Positions 34,611 through 43,931 of a DNA stretch of 64,000 bases are shown piece after piece. Numbering within the stretch: the stretch's first letter is position 1; each line of letters opens with the position of its first letter. The DNA is from Chryseobacterium camelliae (lineage in GTDB: Bacteria; Bacteroidota; Bacteroidia; Flavobacteriales; Weeksellaceae), in NCBI RefSeq assembly GCF_030818575.1, contig NZ_JAUTAL010000001.1, forward strand, positions 1,860,001 through 1,924,000, written 5' to 3'. Position numbers and translations under genes: made by a program. The notes under the pieces are model-generated. The model searched no databases. It was given only the letters and a program-made list of their open reading frames with translations, and was not told the origin of the DNA.

Positions 34611-34684
34611 GGCCTCGTGGCGCAACTGAATAGCGCATCTGATTACGGCTCAGAAGGTTACAGGTTTGAATCCTGTCGAGGTCA
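34611..34684 (+). tRNA. tRNA-Arg (anticodon ACG)
   Basis: A full cloverleaf of 74 bases: acceptor GGCCTCG/CGAGGTC (one G-U pair), D-arm GCGC...GCGC, anticodon stem TCTGA/TCAGA with loop TTACGGC giving anticodon ACG, short variable loop, T-arm ACAGG/CCTGT with TTTGAAT loop and discriminator A. CCA is not encoded. It decodes CGN arginine codons after A34-to-inosine editing. A terminator follows 10 bases later. Confidence 0.97.
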
Positions 34685-34693
34685 CAAACAGCC

Positions 34694-34732
34694 AAATGGC
34701 TCAATTTAATCTAAATTGAGCCATTTTTTTTG
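34694..34732 (+). terminator. Intrinsic terminator of the tRNA-Arg gene
   Basis: AAATGGCTCAATTTA and TAAATTGAGCCATTT form a perfect 15-bp stem with loop ATC, followed by a run of eight T. The remaining sequence to 34866 shows no gene. Confidence 0.9.
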
Positions 34733-34866
34733 GTGCCAGGTTAATCCTTTTTAGAGTAATAAAAACCTGATCTGAATTATTACAGGATCACTTCATAATT
34801 CGATGTCAAATGATAAGCTGTTTATCATGCGAAGTTTTATTTTATTGCTTTAAGCTAACCTAGCAG

Positions 34867-35820
34867 TCAACGGACATCATATTGAATCGTCAGTGGATTA
34901 AAGTTAGGATCACGGAAGGTCTTTCCTTTAAACATATCAATATCAGATGAAGTAATTATGGGATTTGCACCTGCTTTACTTGCTACAATAGCACCCACAG
35001 CGCTGGCAAAATCCATAGCCTCATCCGGTTTTCTATTCGATAACAATTGGGCAATCAAACTTGCCAGAAATGAATCACCTGCACCAACGGTGTCAGCTAC
35101 TTTTACCGGATAACCGCCGTGCCGGTACATTTTGCCCTCCCATAAAAGTAATGAGCCGTGTTTTCCTAAAGTGACGCAAATGGAATTGGTGTTTGTTCTT
35201 TCTGAAATGAAACGGATGTTTTCTTCCAGATTACCAGATGTGAAGCCTAACGCAGAAGCGATTTCCAGGATTTCCTCATCGTTGAATTTGATGAAATCGG
35301 CTTTGTTCATGAGTTGTTCCAGAAGTTCCATGTTGTAAAAAGGCTTTCGCAGATTCACATCAAAAACCCTGAACATATCCGGGTTGGAATCCAGGAGGCT
35401 GATCAGTGTGTTTTTTGAAACCTCATTCCGGCATATAAGGCTTCCGTAGAAGAAGACATCGGCATTTTTAACAATGCTCAGTATGTTTTCATTGGTTTCG
35501 ATAAAATCCCAGGCCGACGGAAATTTGATTTCGTAGGTTGCAGAACCACGCTCGTTCAAACTGACCTGTACTATTCCCGTATCATAATCATCGGTTGTGA
35601 TCATTCCGCTGGTATCAAGCTGATTTTCTTTGATGTAATCACAAATGACCTGACCGTCTTCATCATTGCCCACCGCACTTATCATCGCTACCGGAAACCC
35701 GAAAGATGCCGTTCTGAGTGCCAGATTAAGCGGTGCGCCGCCGATTTTCTTTTCTTCCCCAAAAACATCGAAGAGTACCTCTCCAAAACTTACCGCATTG
35801 ATTGTATTGTTTAAAAACAT
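34867..35820 (-). CDS. scrK: Fructokinase (PfkB carbohydrate-kinase family)
   Basis: 317 residues. The ribokinase fold is indicated by VSFGEVLFDVFGEEKKIGGAPLNLALRTASFG, FRVFDVNLRKPFY and the PfkB signature DTVGAGDSFLASL, in which the aspartate is the catalytic base and GAGD forms the anion hole. It phosphorylates cytosolic fructose to fructose-6-phosphate. It is the last gene of the fructan operon, 3 bases after the broken GH32-type gene, so translation may be coupled. Substrate assignment rests on both family subgroup and operon context. Confidence 0.88.
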   Translation of the reverse strand: MFLNNTINAVSFGEVLFDVFGEEKKIGGAPLNLALRTASFGFPVAMISAVGNDEDGQVICDYIKENQLDTSGMITTDDYDTGIVQVSLNERGSATYEIKFPSAWDFIETNENILSIVKNADVFFYGSLICRNEVSKNTLISLLDSNPDMFRVFDVNLRKPFYNMELLEQLMNKADFIKFNDEEILEIASALGFTSGNLEENIRFISERTNTNSICVTLGKHGSLLLWEGKMYRHGGYPVKVADTVGAGDSFLASLIAQLLSNRKPDEAMDFASAVGAIVASKAGANPIITSSDIDMFKGKTFRDPNFNPLTIQYDVR

Positions 35821-35823
35821 GGA

Positions 35824-37366
35824 TTAAGGATTTTTGATATTAATATTGCTGAATGTAACGGCCGAAGAACTAAAAATACTCCATTTTTTGTTAATGACAT
35901 CGTACACCCGGTTGCTGAATGACAGCTGATTATTCACATACACTACACAGACATCATTGCTGACGAAAGCCGTCACGTTATAGGTGGTTCCCAAAATCCC
36001 GGACAATGGATACGTGTTTGCCAGATCTTCGCTTCCACCGTTCATAACATAGGCAGCGATTCTGTTCGAGGAAGGTTCAAATGAAATTTTAACGCCATTC
36101 TTGCCGTCATCGTCCTGCGCCAGAATCAGTCCCGATGTTCCGTTTGCCGCAGCATTCAGCGTAAAACTGATCTGGTTGGCTTTCTGGAGCTTCCCGAACA
36201 TCACCTGTGAATTGGCTGACAGATTGAAACCATTCCCGTTCTGTGAAGCATTCCCTGTAATTTTATCCACGGAAAGCGAAGCACTTGGACCGAACACGGA
36301 TGATAAGGCAGCAATAGGTTTTACCGCCAAAGTTCCATCCGGATTCTGAACAAGCTGATGCGTTACAAGATTTCCTGCCCAGTCTTTTCCTCCGGTGTTG
36401 CTTTCCGGGACCTTTCTGGCCGTCCAGCCTACCACATAACGGTTGGCATTGTCTGAAACCGTTTTCGCGGCATAGAGATAAGAGCTCGTCCAGTCGGTCG
36501 TTCGCAGGTGTTGTCCACGGACCATTTGGCGAAGTTCCAATCCGGTAATGCGTTCCGCTGTTGCTGCTCCAGTTTTCAGAGAAAACAAGATACCAGTAAT
36601 TGCCCATTTTGAAAAGGTCCGGGCACTCCAGCATTATATAATTTTCTGACGAAGTTGTCGTGTAAATCGGATTTTCTACCGTCCAGTTTCCGCTTGCGGG
36701 ATTAGTTGTGGTAAATTTCAGCACCACCGCTTTTTTGGCTGACGTCTGCGCGGAAACCAGCATCCAGTATTTCCCCTCTTCAGCATTGAAAAACACTTGC
36801 GGGTCGCGGAATTCGTAATCATAATATCCTGCCGGAGCAGTAATTTTAAAGTTTTTGATTTTCGTCCAGTTCTTCATATCGGTACTTGTTGCCAGCAATA
36901 CACTTTCTCTCGGGTTGCTTGATATAAAGGACGCAATCTCATTATGACCCGTATAATAGTAATAATAGGTGTTCCCTACTTTCACCAGACTACCCGTTCC
37001 GACGCCAAAATCCGGTTCAGAAGCCGTTCCGTACGGAATCTGTCTTCCCTGATAGGTAAAATCCTTAAAATTAGTCGTTTCAAAGCTGTGAATATCGTGA
37101 AATCCCTCACCCGCAGGTTTGGTTTTGGCATCGTGCAGGAAAAAAAGATGGAATGTTCCGTTTTCATAATACGGCATCACATCACCTACGTATCCGGCAG
37201 TGTAATACGGATTATTATCTCCCATCCATTGATTGGGCGGCTGCGGAAAGAGATTGGTCTGTCTGAAAATCTCATCCGGATTCACATTCGCCACCGAATC
37301 AGTATCCTGGCAGGAATAAGTGGCCAGAATCATTACAGCGGCTAAATATATTTTTCTGATTGTCAT
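35824..37366 (-). pseudogene. GH32-type fructan hydrolase lipoprotein split by a frameshift
   Basis: The first open segment (start 37366) begins with a lipoprotein signal (ATYSC) and carries GH32 landmarks: AGYVGDVMPYYENGTFHLFF with the likely nucleophile Asp, YYDYEFRDPQVFF (RDP motif) and IMLECPDLFKM with the acid/base Glu. Near TTPANDRLD the frame is lost; the continuation, beginning DWTSSYLYAAKTVS, lies in another frame and runs to 35824, covering the end of the propeller (WAGNLVTHQLVQNPDGTLAVKP) and a beta-sandwich resembling GH32 C-terminal/DUF4975 domains. Duplicating the five bases TGGAC at 36488-36492 restores a single frame reading NDRLDWTSSY. Intact, it would be a surface endo- or exo-fructanase beside DUF4960 and SusD. 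The lesion may be a real 5-bp deletion, phase variation or an assembly error. Confidence 0.85.
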
Positions 37367-37377
37367 GGATTTTGATA

Positions 37378-38772
37378 TTAATGCGTTACAAGATAATTAA
37401 GGCTGTTCTCCGTGATTTTTTTGATGTTATCCAAAAATCCGTTGGCCTGGCTTGGCGTTCCGTTAGAGGTTTCGTTGTACCAGTCGTAAGAACCCATCGA
37501 GATGGTGATGCATTTTTTATTGGCTGTTCCGCCCGGAAATTCGGCCACAGCTACACGTCCATCCAGCGTATTGTCCCAGGCTTCACTGGCCAGGTTGTTT
37601 CCACCGGTCTGGGTTCTCCATCCTGCGCCGTTTCCATAGCCGCCCCAATCCGGCAAGAACCACCACGCCGTATGATTCAACCGGAAGGTTCCTTTCTGAA
37701 GGAAATTGGCTTTCCCGGATTCATAGGTTTGCAACCCGTCGAAAACAGGGTGCGTTTCATTCCCTTTGAAGGAAATTCCCCAGTCGTTGTTCGCATCAAC
37801 AAACCCGTTCGGAAGGAAATCCCCAAAAACGTTGTTCGGCCCTTTTCCGGAAGGCACTATGGCCAAAGCATCCACATACTGAGCGGCAAATCCTGTTAAC
37901 AGAATATTTCCGCCTGCATTCAGATAAGTTTTGATTTTCGATGTTACGTTGGCATTCAGTGCATCGCCCGGCAAAGCGGTAGCCGAATCAAAATGCCACC
38001 ACAACGCATCAATTCCGGTCAAGTTGGCCGTGCCATTAGAAATATCATTTATCGAAATATAAACTGCTCCTGAATATTTCCCGAAAAGCCAGTCTGCGGC
38101 TGCAATTTCATCAGGATTGGTAAGACCTGTTCTGGTGGCTGCCATTCCCAGAAATGCTACCGTTGGCCCTGAAACCGGCGTGGTTACTTTTGCCGTGTAG
38201 ACTTCAGTCAGATTCGCATTGGAAACGGTAAACTGTACAGGACTGCTGAAATTAATCGTAGTTCCTGATGCCGGGCTGATGCTCACACCGCCGGGCATTT
38301 CGATGACAGGCTGCAATGCGGTAAGATTAGTCCCTTCCGGCATGGTGAGTGAAATCGTTTTACCTGAATAGTTGATGGTAGCCGATAATCCATTGATTTT
38401 AAAACTGATAATCGGAACCTGAGCCTGAACGGTCACCAGATAGTCTTTGTAGATATTCCCGTTTTTCACCCGGTATTTTACAGGCTGGGTAAAATCCTGC
38501 ACCGTTCCCGAAGCCGGGGAAATGCTTGCGCCCTGCGGAATTTCAATGGCTGGTGATACTGCGGTTACACTTGTTCCGTATGGCAGCGTTACCGTGATTT
38601 TATCATTTTTATTATCAATGTCACCTGAAACACCGTTTACTCTAAAGGAAGACACATTCACCGGAACATCCGTTACAAGCCCGTCCTCCACATTGTTATC
38701 GCAGGACCAGACGAGTACTGCGGAAACCAGCAGCAAAACGAATATCCGGAATTGATTACCTATTGTTTTCAT
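37378..38772 (-). CDS. DUF4960 surface lipoprotein with two DUF5018-like domains
   Basis: Start at 38772 (MKTIGNQFRIFVLLLVSAVLVWSC, lipobox VWSC) instead of the longer frame that invades susD; 464 residues. Two tandem immunoglobulin-like repeats follow: VSSFRVNGVSGDIDN...SPASGTV and ISFKINGLSATINYSG...SPASGTT, both with the DUF5018 'V.P.IE.P.G.SISPASG' pattern. The C-terminal half (VAFLGMAATRTGLTNPDEIAAADWLF, GIDALWWHFDSATALPGD, YLNAGGNILLTGFAAQYVDAL) is DUF4960, a Rossmann-like domain found in levan-utilisation loci of Bacteroides at the surface glycan-binding position after SusD. Likely binds fructan at the surface. It is 13 bases after susD and 11 before the GH32-type gene. Confidence 0.86.
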   Translation of the reverse strand: MKTIGNQFRIFVLLLVSAVLVWSCDNNVEDGLVTDVPVNVSSFRVNGVSGDIDNKNDKITVTLPYGTSVTAVSPAIEIPQGASISPASGTVQDFTQPVKYRVKNGNIYKDYLVTVQAQVPIISFKINGLSATINYSGKTISLTMPEGTNLTALQPVIEMPGGVSISPASGTTINFSSPVQFTVSNANLTEVYTAKVTTPVSGPTVAFLGMAATRTGLTNPDEIAAADWLFGKYSGAVYISINDISNGTANLTGIDALWWHFDSATALPGDALNANVTSKIKTYLNAGGNILLTGFAAQYVDALAIVPSGKGPNNVFGDFLPNGFVDANNDWGISFKGNETHPVFDGLQTYESGKANFLQKGTFRLNHTAWWFLPDWGGYGNGAGWRTQTGGNNLASEAWDNTLDGRVAVAEFPGGTANKKCITISMGSYDWYNETSNGTPSQANGFLDNIKKITENSLNYLVTH

Positions 38773-38785
38773 AAATCGTTCGTTT

Positions 38786-40483
38786 TTAATAACCGTTATT
38801 TTGTTTGTACAACCCCTGGCTGAAGTTAATCTGAGCCAATGGAATCGGGCAGTATTCTTCGATTCCGTGGTCAAATCCCGCCTGCGAATAATACGACCGT
38901 TTTGTTTTCTCACCTGAGTAATACGTATTCATAGTCGTTGCTGTTGTTCCCCATCTCACCAGGTCGAAGAAACGGCTGCCTTCCATCGCAAACTCCATTC
39001 TGCGCTCCCATCTCAGGGCTTTTCTGGCAAAATCCTGATTCCAAGTACAGTTCACGCCCGGCTCATATTTACTAATCAGATTATTGGTAGTATAGCTTCC
39101 GGTTAAAACCGTACTGTTCGCGGCACGCTGCCTCACCTGGTTGATTAACGGCAATGCTTCATTGATTTGTCCAAGCTCGATCAAGGCTTCGGCTTTCATC
39201 AACAATACATCGGAATAGCGGATGATAATCCTGTTTTTGGAATTGCCGTAGAACGGGTCCACGTTTACCGTACAGCCGCAGCCCACCGGAACATTTTCCT
39301 TTAATGACGCATAATAACCGTAGGTTCCCGGGCTTCTGTTCCAGCTTTCCTGGTAGATTTTGTTTTCCTCATATTTCCAAGGCAGTCCCGGCAAAGCCAC
39401 TGTGTGATACAGCCTTGGGTCCACTTTGTAATTGTTGAGCTGATGATAATCCAAATCCGTATCGTTATAGGTATCGAACATCGGTAAACCTTGCGGTGTG
39501 GTTTTGAAAGCATTTACCAGGTTCTGGCTTGGCTTGTGGAAATCGCAGCATCCCAGACCTTGCGGAAGAGACAGGACATCGCCGTAATTCAGCCTTCCGA
39601 AAAGTGTTCCGTCGTTGTCGGAATACTGGATGGAAAAAACCGATTCCGGACCGTTCTCGTGTGTTCCCGGAAGGAAGTTGTACCCAAAATCCGACTCCAA
39701 AGTATAGTTCCCAATCACCTGGTTGGCCGCATCAATGGATTTCTGAAGCGTTGCCGGGTTGATTTGGGTCACCGTATAATTATCGTCCTGTTGATAAGCC
39801 TGATACAGCCGCACTTTGGCAAGATAGGCATACGCCGCACTTTTCTTCGGCCTTCCGACTTCGGATTGGGTTGAAGGAAGATTGGCAGCCGCAAATTCAA
39901 AATCAGAGGCGATGGCGTCCCACAATTGCTGGTCGGTTTTTGCCCGGTTGGAAATTTTCGGGTAATCTTCAATCGGCGTATTTTCGTCTACGTAAGGCAC
40001 ATATTTGAAGAGGATTTTCAGCATAAAATAAAAATGGCCTCTTACGAATTTCATCTCGGCAATACGCTTCTGCTTGTTCGGATATTGCGCTTCGGAAAGC
40101 TGATTCAGTGCTGCAATAGCTTTGTTGCAACGTCCGATTCCCACATAATGCAGAGACCAGAGACGGTCTAATTCACCAAAATCCGAACGGATATTGTTGG
40201 AAATTTCAAAAAAGTGAAATGCCTGGATGTCGTTGGTTCCGCTTCCGCCTTTGTAGGCATCGTCAGAACGTACATTTCCGTAAGGCCAAAGGCTGAAAGG
40301 TGTGTCATAATGGTCGTTGCCGAGCGAAGCATAAGCCGCCACCACAAAACCGTCCACATTCTGAGGAGTTACCACATCGGCTTCGGAAAGCACCCCTCTC
40401 GGTTCATTGTCCAGGAAATCGTTGCAGGAAGTCATTCCCAAAAGGAATGTACAGGCAACTGTTAGAAATATATATTTTTTCAT
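38786..40483 (-). CDS. susD: SusD/RagB-family outer-membrane lipoprotein of the fructan locus
   Basis: 565 residues; lipobox MTSC with Cys20, then NDFLDNEPRGVL. Family motifs: VGIGRCNKAIAALNQL, AEMKFVRGHFYFMLKILFKYVPYVDE, SAAYAYLAKVRLYQAY, the C-terminal RIIIRYSDVLLMKAEALIELGQ, and FARKALRWERRMEFAMEGSRFFDLVRWG. It binds fructan oligosaccharides over the SusC channel. Unlike the SusC/SusD pair at 3469, there is a 263-base gap to the preceding susC, filled by an inverted-repeat element. Confidence 0.93.
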   Translation of the reverse strand: MKKYIFLTVACTFLLGMTSCNDFLDNEPRGVLSEADVVTPQNVDGFVVAAYASLGNDHYDTPFSLWPYGNVRSDDAYKGGSGTNDIQAFHFFEISNNIRSDFGELDRLWSLHYVGIGRCNKAIAALNQLSEAQYPNKQKRIAEMKFVRGHFYFMLKILFKYVPYVDENTPIEDYPKISNRAKTDQQLWDAIASDFEFAAANLPSTQSEVGRPKKSAAYAYLAKVRLYQAYQQDDNYTVTQINPATLQKSIDAANQVIGNYTLESDFGYNFLPGTHENGPESVFSIQYSDNDGTLFGRLNYGDVLSLPQGLGCCDFHKPSQNLVNAFKTTPQGLPMFDTYNDTDLDYHQLNNYKVDPRLYHTVALPGLPWKYEENKIYQESWNRSPGTYGYYASLKENVPVGCGCTVNVDPFYGNSKNRIIIRYSDVLLMKAEALIELGQINEALPLINQVRQRAANSTVLTGSYTTNNLISKYEPGVNCTWNQDFARKALRWERRMEFAMEGSRFFDLVRWGTTATTMNTYYSGEKTKRSYYSQAGFDHGIEEYCPIPLAQINFSQGLYKQNNGY

Positions 40484-40526
40484 TGTTAAATATTATTTTT
40501 TAAAGTTTTTAGTCTCTAGATTATTT

Positions 40527-40706
40527 ACCACAAACCGATGGTCCGACGAAGTCAAAAGGCACAAAAGTTAATTTTATAATTTTCATTCAGATAGCCGTAG
40601 TTATCAAAAGATTAAAATCAAAGATTTTAAAACTTTTGTGAACTTATTTGATATTTCACATTCAGCTTGATATATACAATCAGCATCTTTTGTAGCTTTT
40701 GTGGTT
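40527..40706. repeat. Inverted-repeat intergenic element inside the susC-susD pair
   Basis: Left end ACCACAAA (40527) and GGCACAAAAGTT (40558) are mirrored by AACTTTTGTG (40631) and CTTTTGTAGCTTTTGTGGTT (40687-40706). Multiple ACCACAAA/CACAAAAGTT blocks in both directions look like the 'accacaaag-gcacaaaag' intergenic sequence that I remember as repeated in Chryseobacterium genomes. It occupies the gap between two genes that are normally adjacent. Confidence 0.5.
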
Positions 40707-40746
40707 GAATAAAAGTTTTTCACTTAGCGAGAGTTGTATTGAAATT

Positions 40747-43700
40747 TTATAATGATAAATTAACTCCAAAATTAAACGTCAGCGGAAGCGGATAGCCGAA
40801 AGCCGGTGTCTCCGGGTCGATGCCTGTGAAACTCTTGGATTTGATGGTTAGAAGATTCTGTGCACTGATGTAAATCCTGAAATTGGTGATTTTATACTGT
40901 TCCAGCACATTTTTCGGAATGCTGTACCCCAATTGTAAAACCCTTAATTTCAAATAGCTTCCGTTTTCCACATAATAGGATGAAAACCTGGATTCCGCAT
41001 TGCTATCCACTGTCGTCAATGCCGGAATATCGGAATTCGGGTTCTGCGGCGACCACGCATTGAGCAATCTCGTTCCTTTGTTGGAACCGACATCGTCCAC
41101 GCTCCAGAAATCGGTCTGGTATTTTTTGGTATTGATAACATCTACATCGCCGATGCCTTGCCAGAAGGTTGACAAATCGAAATTTTTATAAGAGAAATTA
41201 AGATTAACGCCATACATAAAACCCGGGTTCGGATTTCCAATCCACGTTCTGTCTTTATCGTCGATGATGCCATCGTTGTTTAAATCGGCATACCGGATTC
41301 TTCCCAAGCCTTTTCCGGGTTGTGTGGCAGAATTATCCACCTCGGCCTGCGTCCTGAAAAGTCCGTCGGCAACATAACCGTACATTGAATTGATTGATCT
41401 TCCCAAGATATTATCCGTCGTTCCGTTTCCGCCATAATTGTTGATAACCGATTGCGGCAACTCTGTGATTTTGTTCCGGTTCATTGAAAAGTTCCCTGAA
41501 ATTTCGTACCCAAAGCCACCAGCCGTTTTATCGGCATAGCCTAAAGCGACCTCAAGCCCTTTATTTTCCATAGATGCACCGTTAATCCAGCGGTTTCCGC
41601 CCTCGCCAATAACCCCGAGATACGGCGGCAGCACGAGAATGTCTTTGGTTGCTTTTTTGTAAACATCCACGCTTCCGGTCAGCTTCTGATTAAAAAATCC
41701 GAAATCTAGTCCGAGGTTGGTCTGCGTAGTGGTTTCCCATCTTAAATCATCATTTTTAGTTTGAGTGGCAATAAATCCTGATGGCAATAAACCGCTTCCT
41801 ACCCCGGAAATATCGTAAGCAGTACCGTAAGAAGTTGCCCAGGTGGGATTGCCGCCTGCATAATTCGCAATGTACAGCGAGTATACCGCCGAGTTGCTGA
41901 TTTCCTGGTTTCCGGTCTGTCCCCAGCCTGCTCTCAGCCTCAAATCCGAGAAAAACGGAATCCATTTCTCTGCAAAATCTTCTTTGTTGATTCTCCAACC
42001 CGCCGAAAATGCCGGGAACGTTCCGAAACGGTTGTTTTTCCCGAATCTTGAAGAGCCGTCATAACGCACGGTTGCGGAGAACAGGTAACGGTTGTCATAA
42101 TCGTAGGAGAATTTTCCGAAATAGGACAACAGGCTGTAATAGGTCGAGCTTCCGCCGTTGAAGGCATCGCCGGTTCCGGCATCGGGATACATATAATCCG
42201 GTGTTTCAATCAGGAATCCTTCTTTCCTGAGCCAGGTATTGTTGTAGGTATCGCGGTACATTTCCATCCCGCCCAGCAAATCGAAGTGGTGGTTTCCTGC
42301 TTTGGCAGTGTATTGTGCGGTATTGCTCCACGTCCATTTTTCGGTATCGGACTGGTCGATGTTCACCGCATTGGTCTTGTTCTGAAGATAACCGGAAACA
42401 TAGCTCCGTTGCAGCATTCTTTTATAGTAGTTTGAAAAATCAATCCCAAAGCTGGATTTCAGGGTAAGGTTTTTCACGGGCTGCAATTCGGCGTAGACGT
42501 TTCCGAAAAAACGCTGGTAACGGTAGCCGTTATCTTTGTTGTATTCCAGAAGACGGACAGGATTCTGACGGTCGTTCATCCCACCTACCGGGCCGCCCCA
42601 CCCGATTCCGTCCACGGTGTGAACAGGAATGATAGGCAGCGCTCTCAAAGCAGGGTCCAGAACACCGGGGTCCATCACTTCATTGGTTTTGTTGAAGGTA
42701 AAATTTTCCCCGATTCTCAGCTTTCCATCAAAGAAATTGTAAGATGTATTCACACGGGCAGACAATCTCTTGAAATTGGTCAGCTTTACGATACCGTCAT
42801 TGTTATAATAGCCCATTGAGAAATAGTAAGCCCCTTTATCAGAAGCACTTGAAACCGCTACATCCAGTGAATTGGCAACGCCGGTCTGGGACACCTCATC
42901 GTACCAGTTGGTGTTGGCCGATTTGATGGTTTTCGCTGCATCCAGGTATTCCGGAACATAGCTGTTGTACAAGGTCGGGACCCCATTCTGAACGCCCCAG
43001 TCGAAGGTGTAGCTCAGGTTATTGTTATTCGGGTTCAGGCCGTCGTTGATGTTGGCCTGCCAAAGCACCTGCCCGAACTGTTTTGCGTTGAGAACAGGGG
43101 TCTTTTTTGCGTATTGGGAAAAGGCTGTATAATAATTGAGGTCAATTCTCATCTTGCCTTTTTTTCCTTTCTTCGTGGTAATGATAATCACCCCATTGGC
43201 TGCCCTGGAACCGTAGATGCTGGCGGATGAAGCATCTTTCAGCACCTGCATTGTTTCGATGTCGGCAGGATTCAGCTCGTTCATTCCTGCTTTTGTGGGA
43301 ACACCATCTATCACGTAAAGCGGGTCGGTATTGTTGAGCGTTCCTACACCTCGGATAAGGACTTTGGTATTTCCTCCGGAAGGCGAACCGTCTGCAGAGA
43401 TGTTGACCCCGGCTACCCTTCCCTGAAGGGATTTGATGGGATTCGGTTCTGCCTGTTTGTTCAGGTCTTTCATATCGACGATGGAAACGGCTCCGGTGAT
43501 ATCGGCTTTTTTCTGTTTCGTATATCCGGTCATCACGACTTCATCGATGTTTTTCACCTTATCGGCAGCCAGAACAATGTTGAGGACGGTCTTCTCATCC
43601 ACCACCACTTCCTGCGTGGAGTAATCGGGATACGTGAAAATAAGTTTGTTTCCTTTGTGCAAATCAGTGATTTGAAATGCACCGTTGCTGTCGGTGGTCG

Positions 43701-43848
43701 TGGTAGCCCCTGTTTCGGAAACCGTTACGGTAACGCCGCTCAGCGGTTTCTGATTGGAAGACAGCACTTTACCCTTGACGATTTCCTGTGCCAGGAGGCA
43801 GGAAAATGGGAGAAGGCAAAAGGCAATGGCCATTTTATATTTCTTCAT
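40747..43848 (-). CDS. susC: SusC/RagA-family TonB-dependent transporter of the fructan locus
   Basis: Start at 43848 (MKKYKMAIAFCLLPFSCLLAQ, signal peptide); the frame upstream is not signal-like. About 1033 residues. Domain order: carboxypeptidase-D-like domain (EIVKGKVLSSNQKPLSGVTVTVSETGATTTTDSNGAFQI), TonB-box region DEVVMTGYTKQKKADITGAV, plug (VLIRGVGTLNNTDPLYVIDGVPT, VLKDASSASIYGSRAANGVIIITTKKG), then a 22-strand barrel ending PLTFNFGVNLSL. It imports fructan oligosaccharides to the periplasm with TonB energy. It follows the GH32 gene in the operon, with 83 bases between. Confidence 0.94.
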   Translation of the reverse strand: MKKYKMAIAFCLLPFSCLLAQEIVKGKVLSSNQKPLSGVTVTVSETGATTTTDSNGAFQITDLHKGNKLIFTYPDYSTQEVVVDEKTVLNIVLAADKVKNIDEVVMTGYTKQKKADITGAVSIVDMKDLNKQAEPNPIKSLQGRVAGVNISADGSPSGGNTKVLIRGVGTLNNTDPLYVIDGVPTKAGMNELNPADIETMQVLKDASSASIYGSRAANGVIIITTKKGKKGKMRIDLNYYTAFSQYAKKTPVLNAKQFGQVLWQANINDGLNPNNNNLSYTFDWGVQNGVPTLYNSYVPEYLDAAKTIKSANTNWYDEVSQTGVANSLDVAVSSASDKGAYYFSMGYYNNDGIVKLTNFKRLSARVNTSYNFFDGKLRIGENFTFNKTNEVMDPGVLDPALRALPIIPVHTVDGIGWGGPVGGMNDRQNPVRLLEYNKDNGYRYQRFFGNVYAELQPVKNLTLKSSFGIDFSNYYKRMLQRSYVSGYLQNKTNAVNIDQSDTEKWTWSNTAQYTAKAGNHHFDLLGGMEMYRDTYNNTWLRKEGFLIETPDYMYPDAGTGDAFNGGSSTYYSLLSYFGKFSYDYDNRYLFSATVRYDGSSRFGKNNRFGTFPAFSAGWRINKEDFAEKWIPFFSDLRLRAGWGQTGNQEISNSAVYSLYIANYAGGNPTWATSYGTAYDISGVGSGLLPSGFIATQTKNDDLRWETTTQTNLGLDFGFFNQKLTGSVDVYKKATKDILVLPPYLGVIGEGGNRWINGASMENKGLEVALGYADKTAGGFGYEISGNFSMNRNKITELPQSVINNYGGNGTTDNILGRSINSMYGYVADGLFRTQAEVDNSATQPGKGLGRIRYADLNNDGIIDDKDRTWIGNPNPGFMYGVNLNFSYKNFDLSTFWQGIGDVDVINTKKYQTDFWSVDDVGSNKGTRLLNAWSPQNPNSDIPALTTVDSNAESRFSSYYVENGSYLKLRVLQLGYSIPKNVLEQYKITNFRIYISAQNLLTIKSKSFTGIDPETPAFGYPLPLTFNFGVNLSL

Positions 43849-43931
43849 ATCGTACAGTTTTAGTTTTAATAAAAATTTTAATTCATATTGGGGCATCATC
43901 GAATGTTATTGATGGCGCCCTTTCAGTGCTT

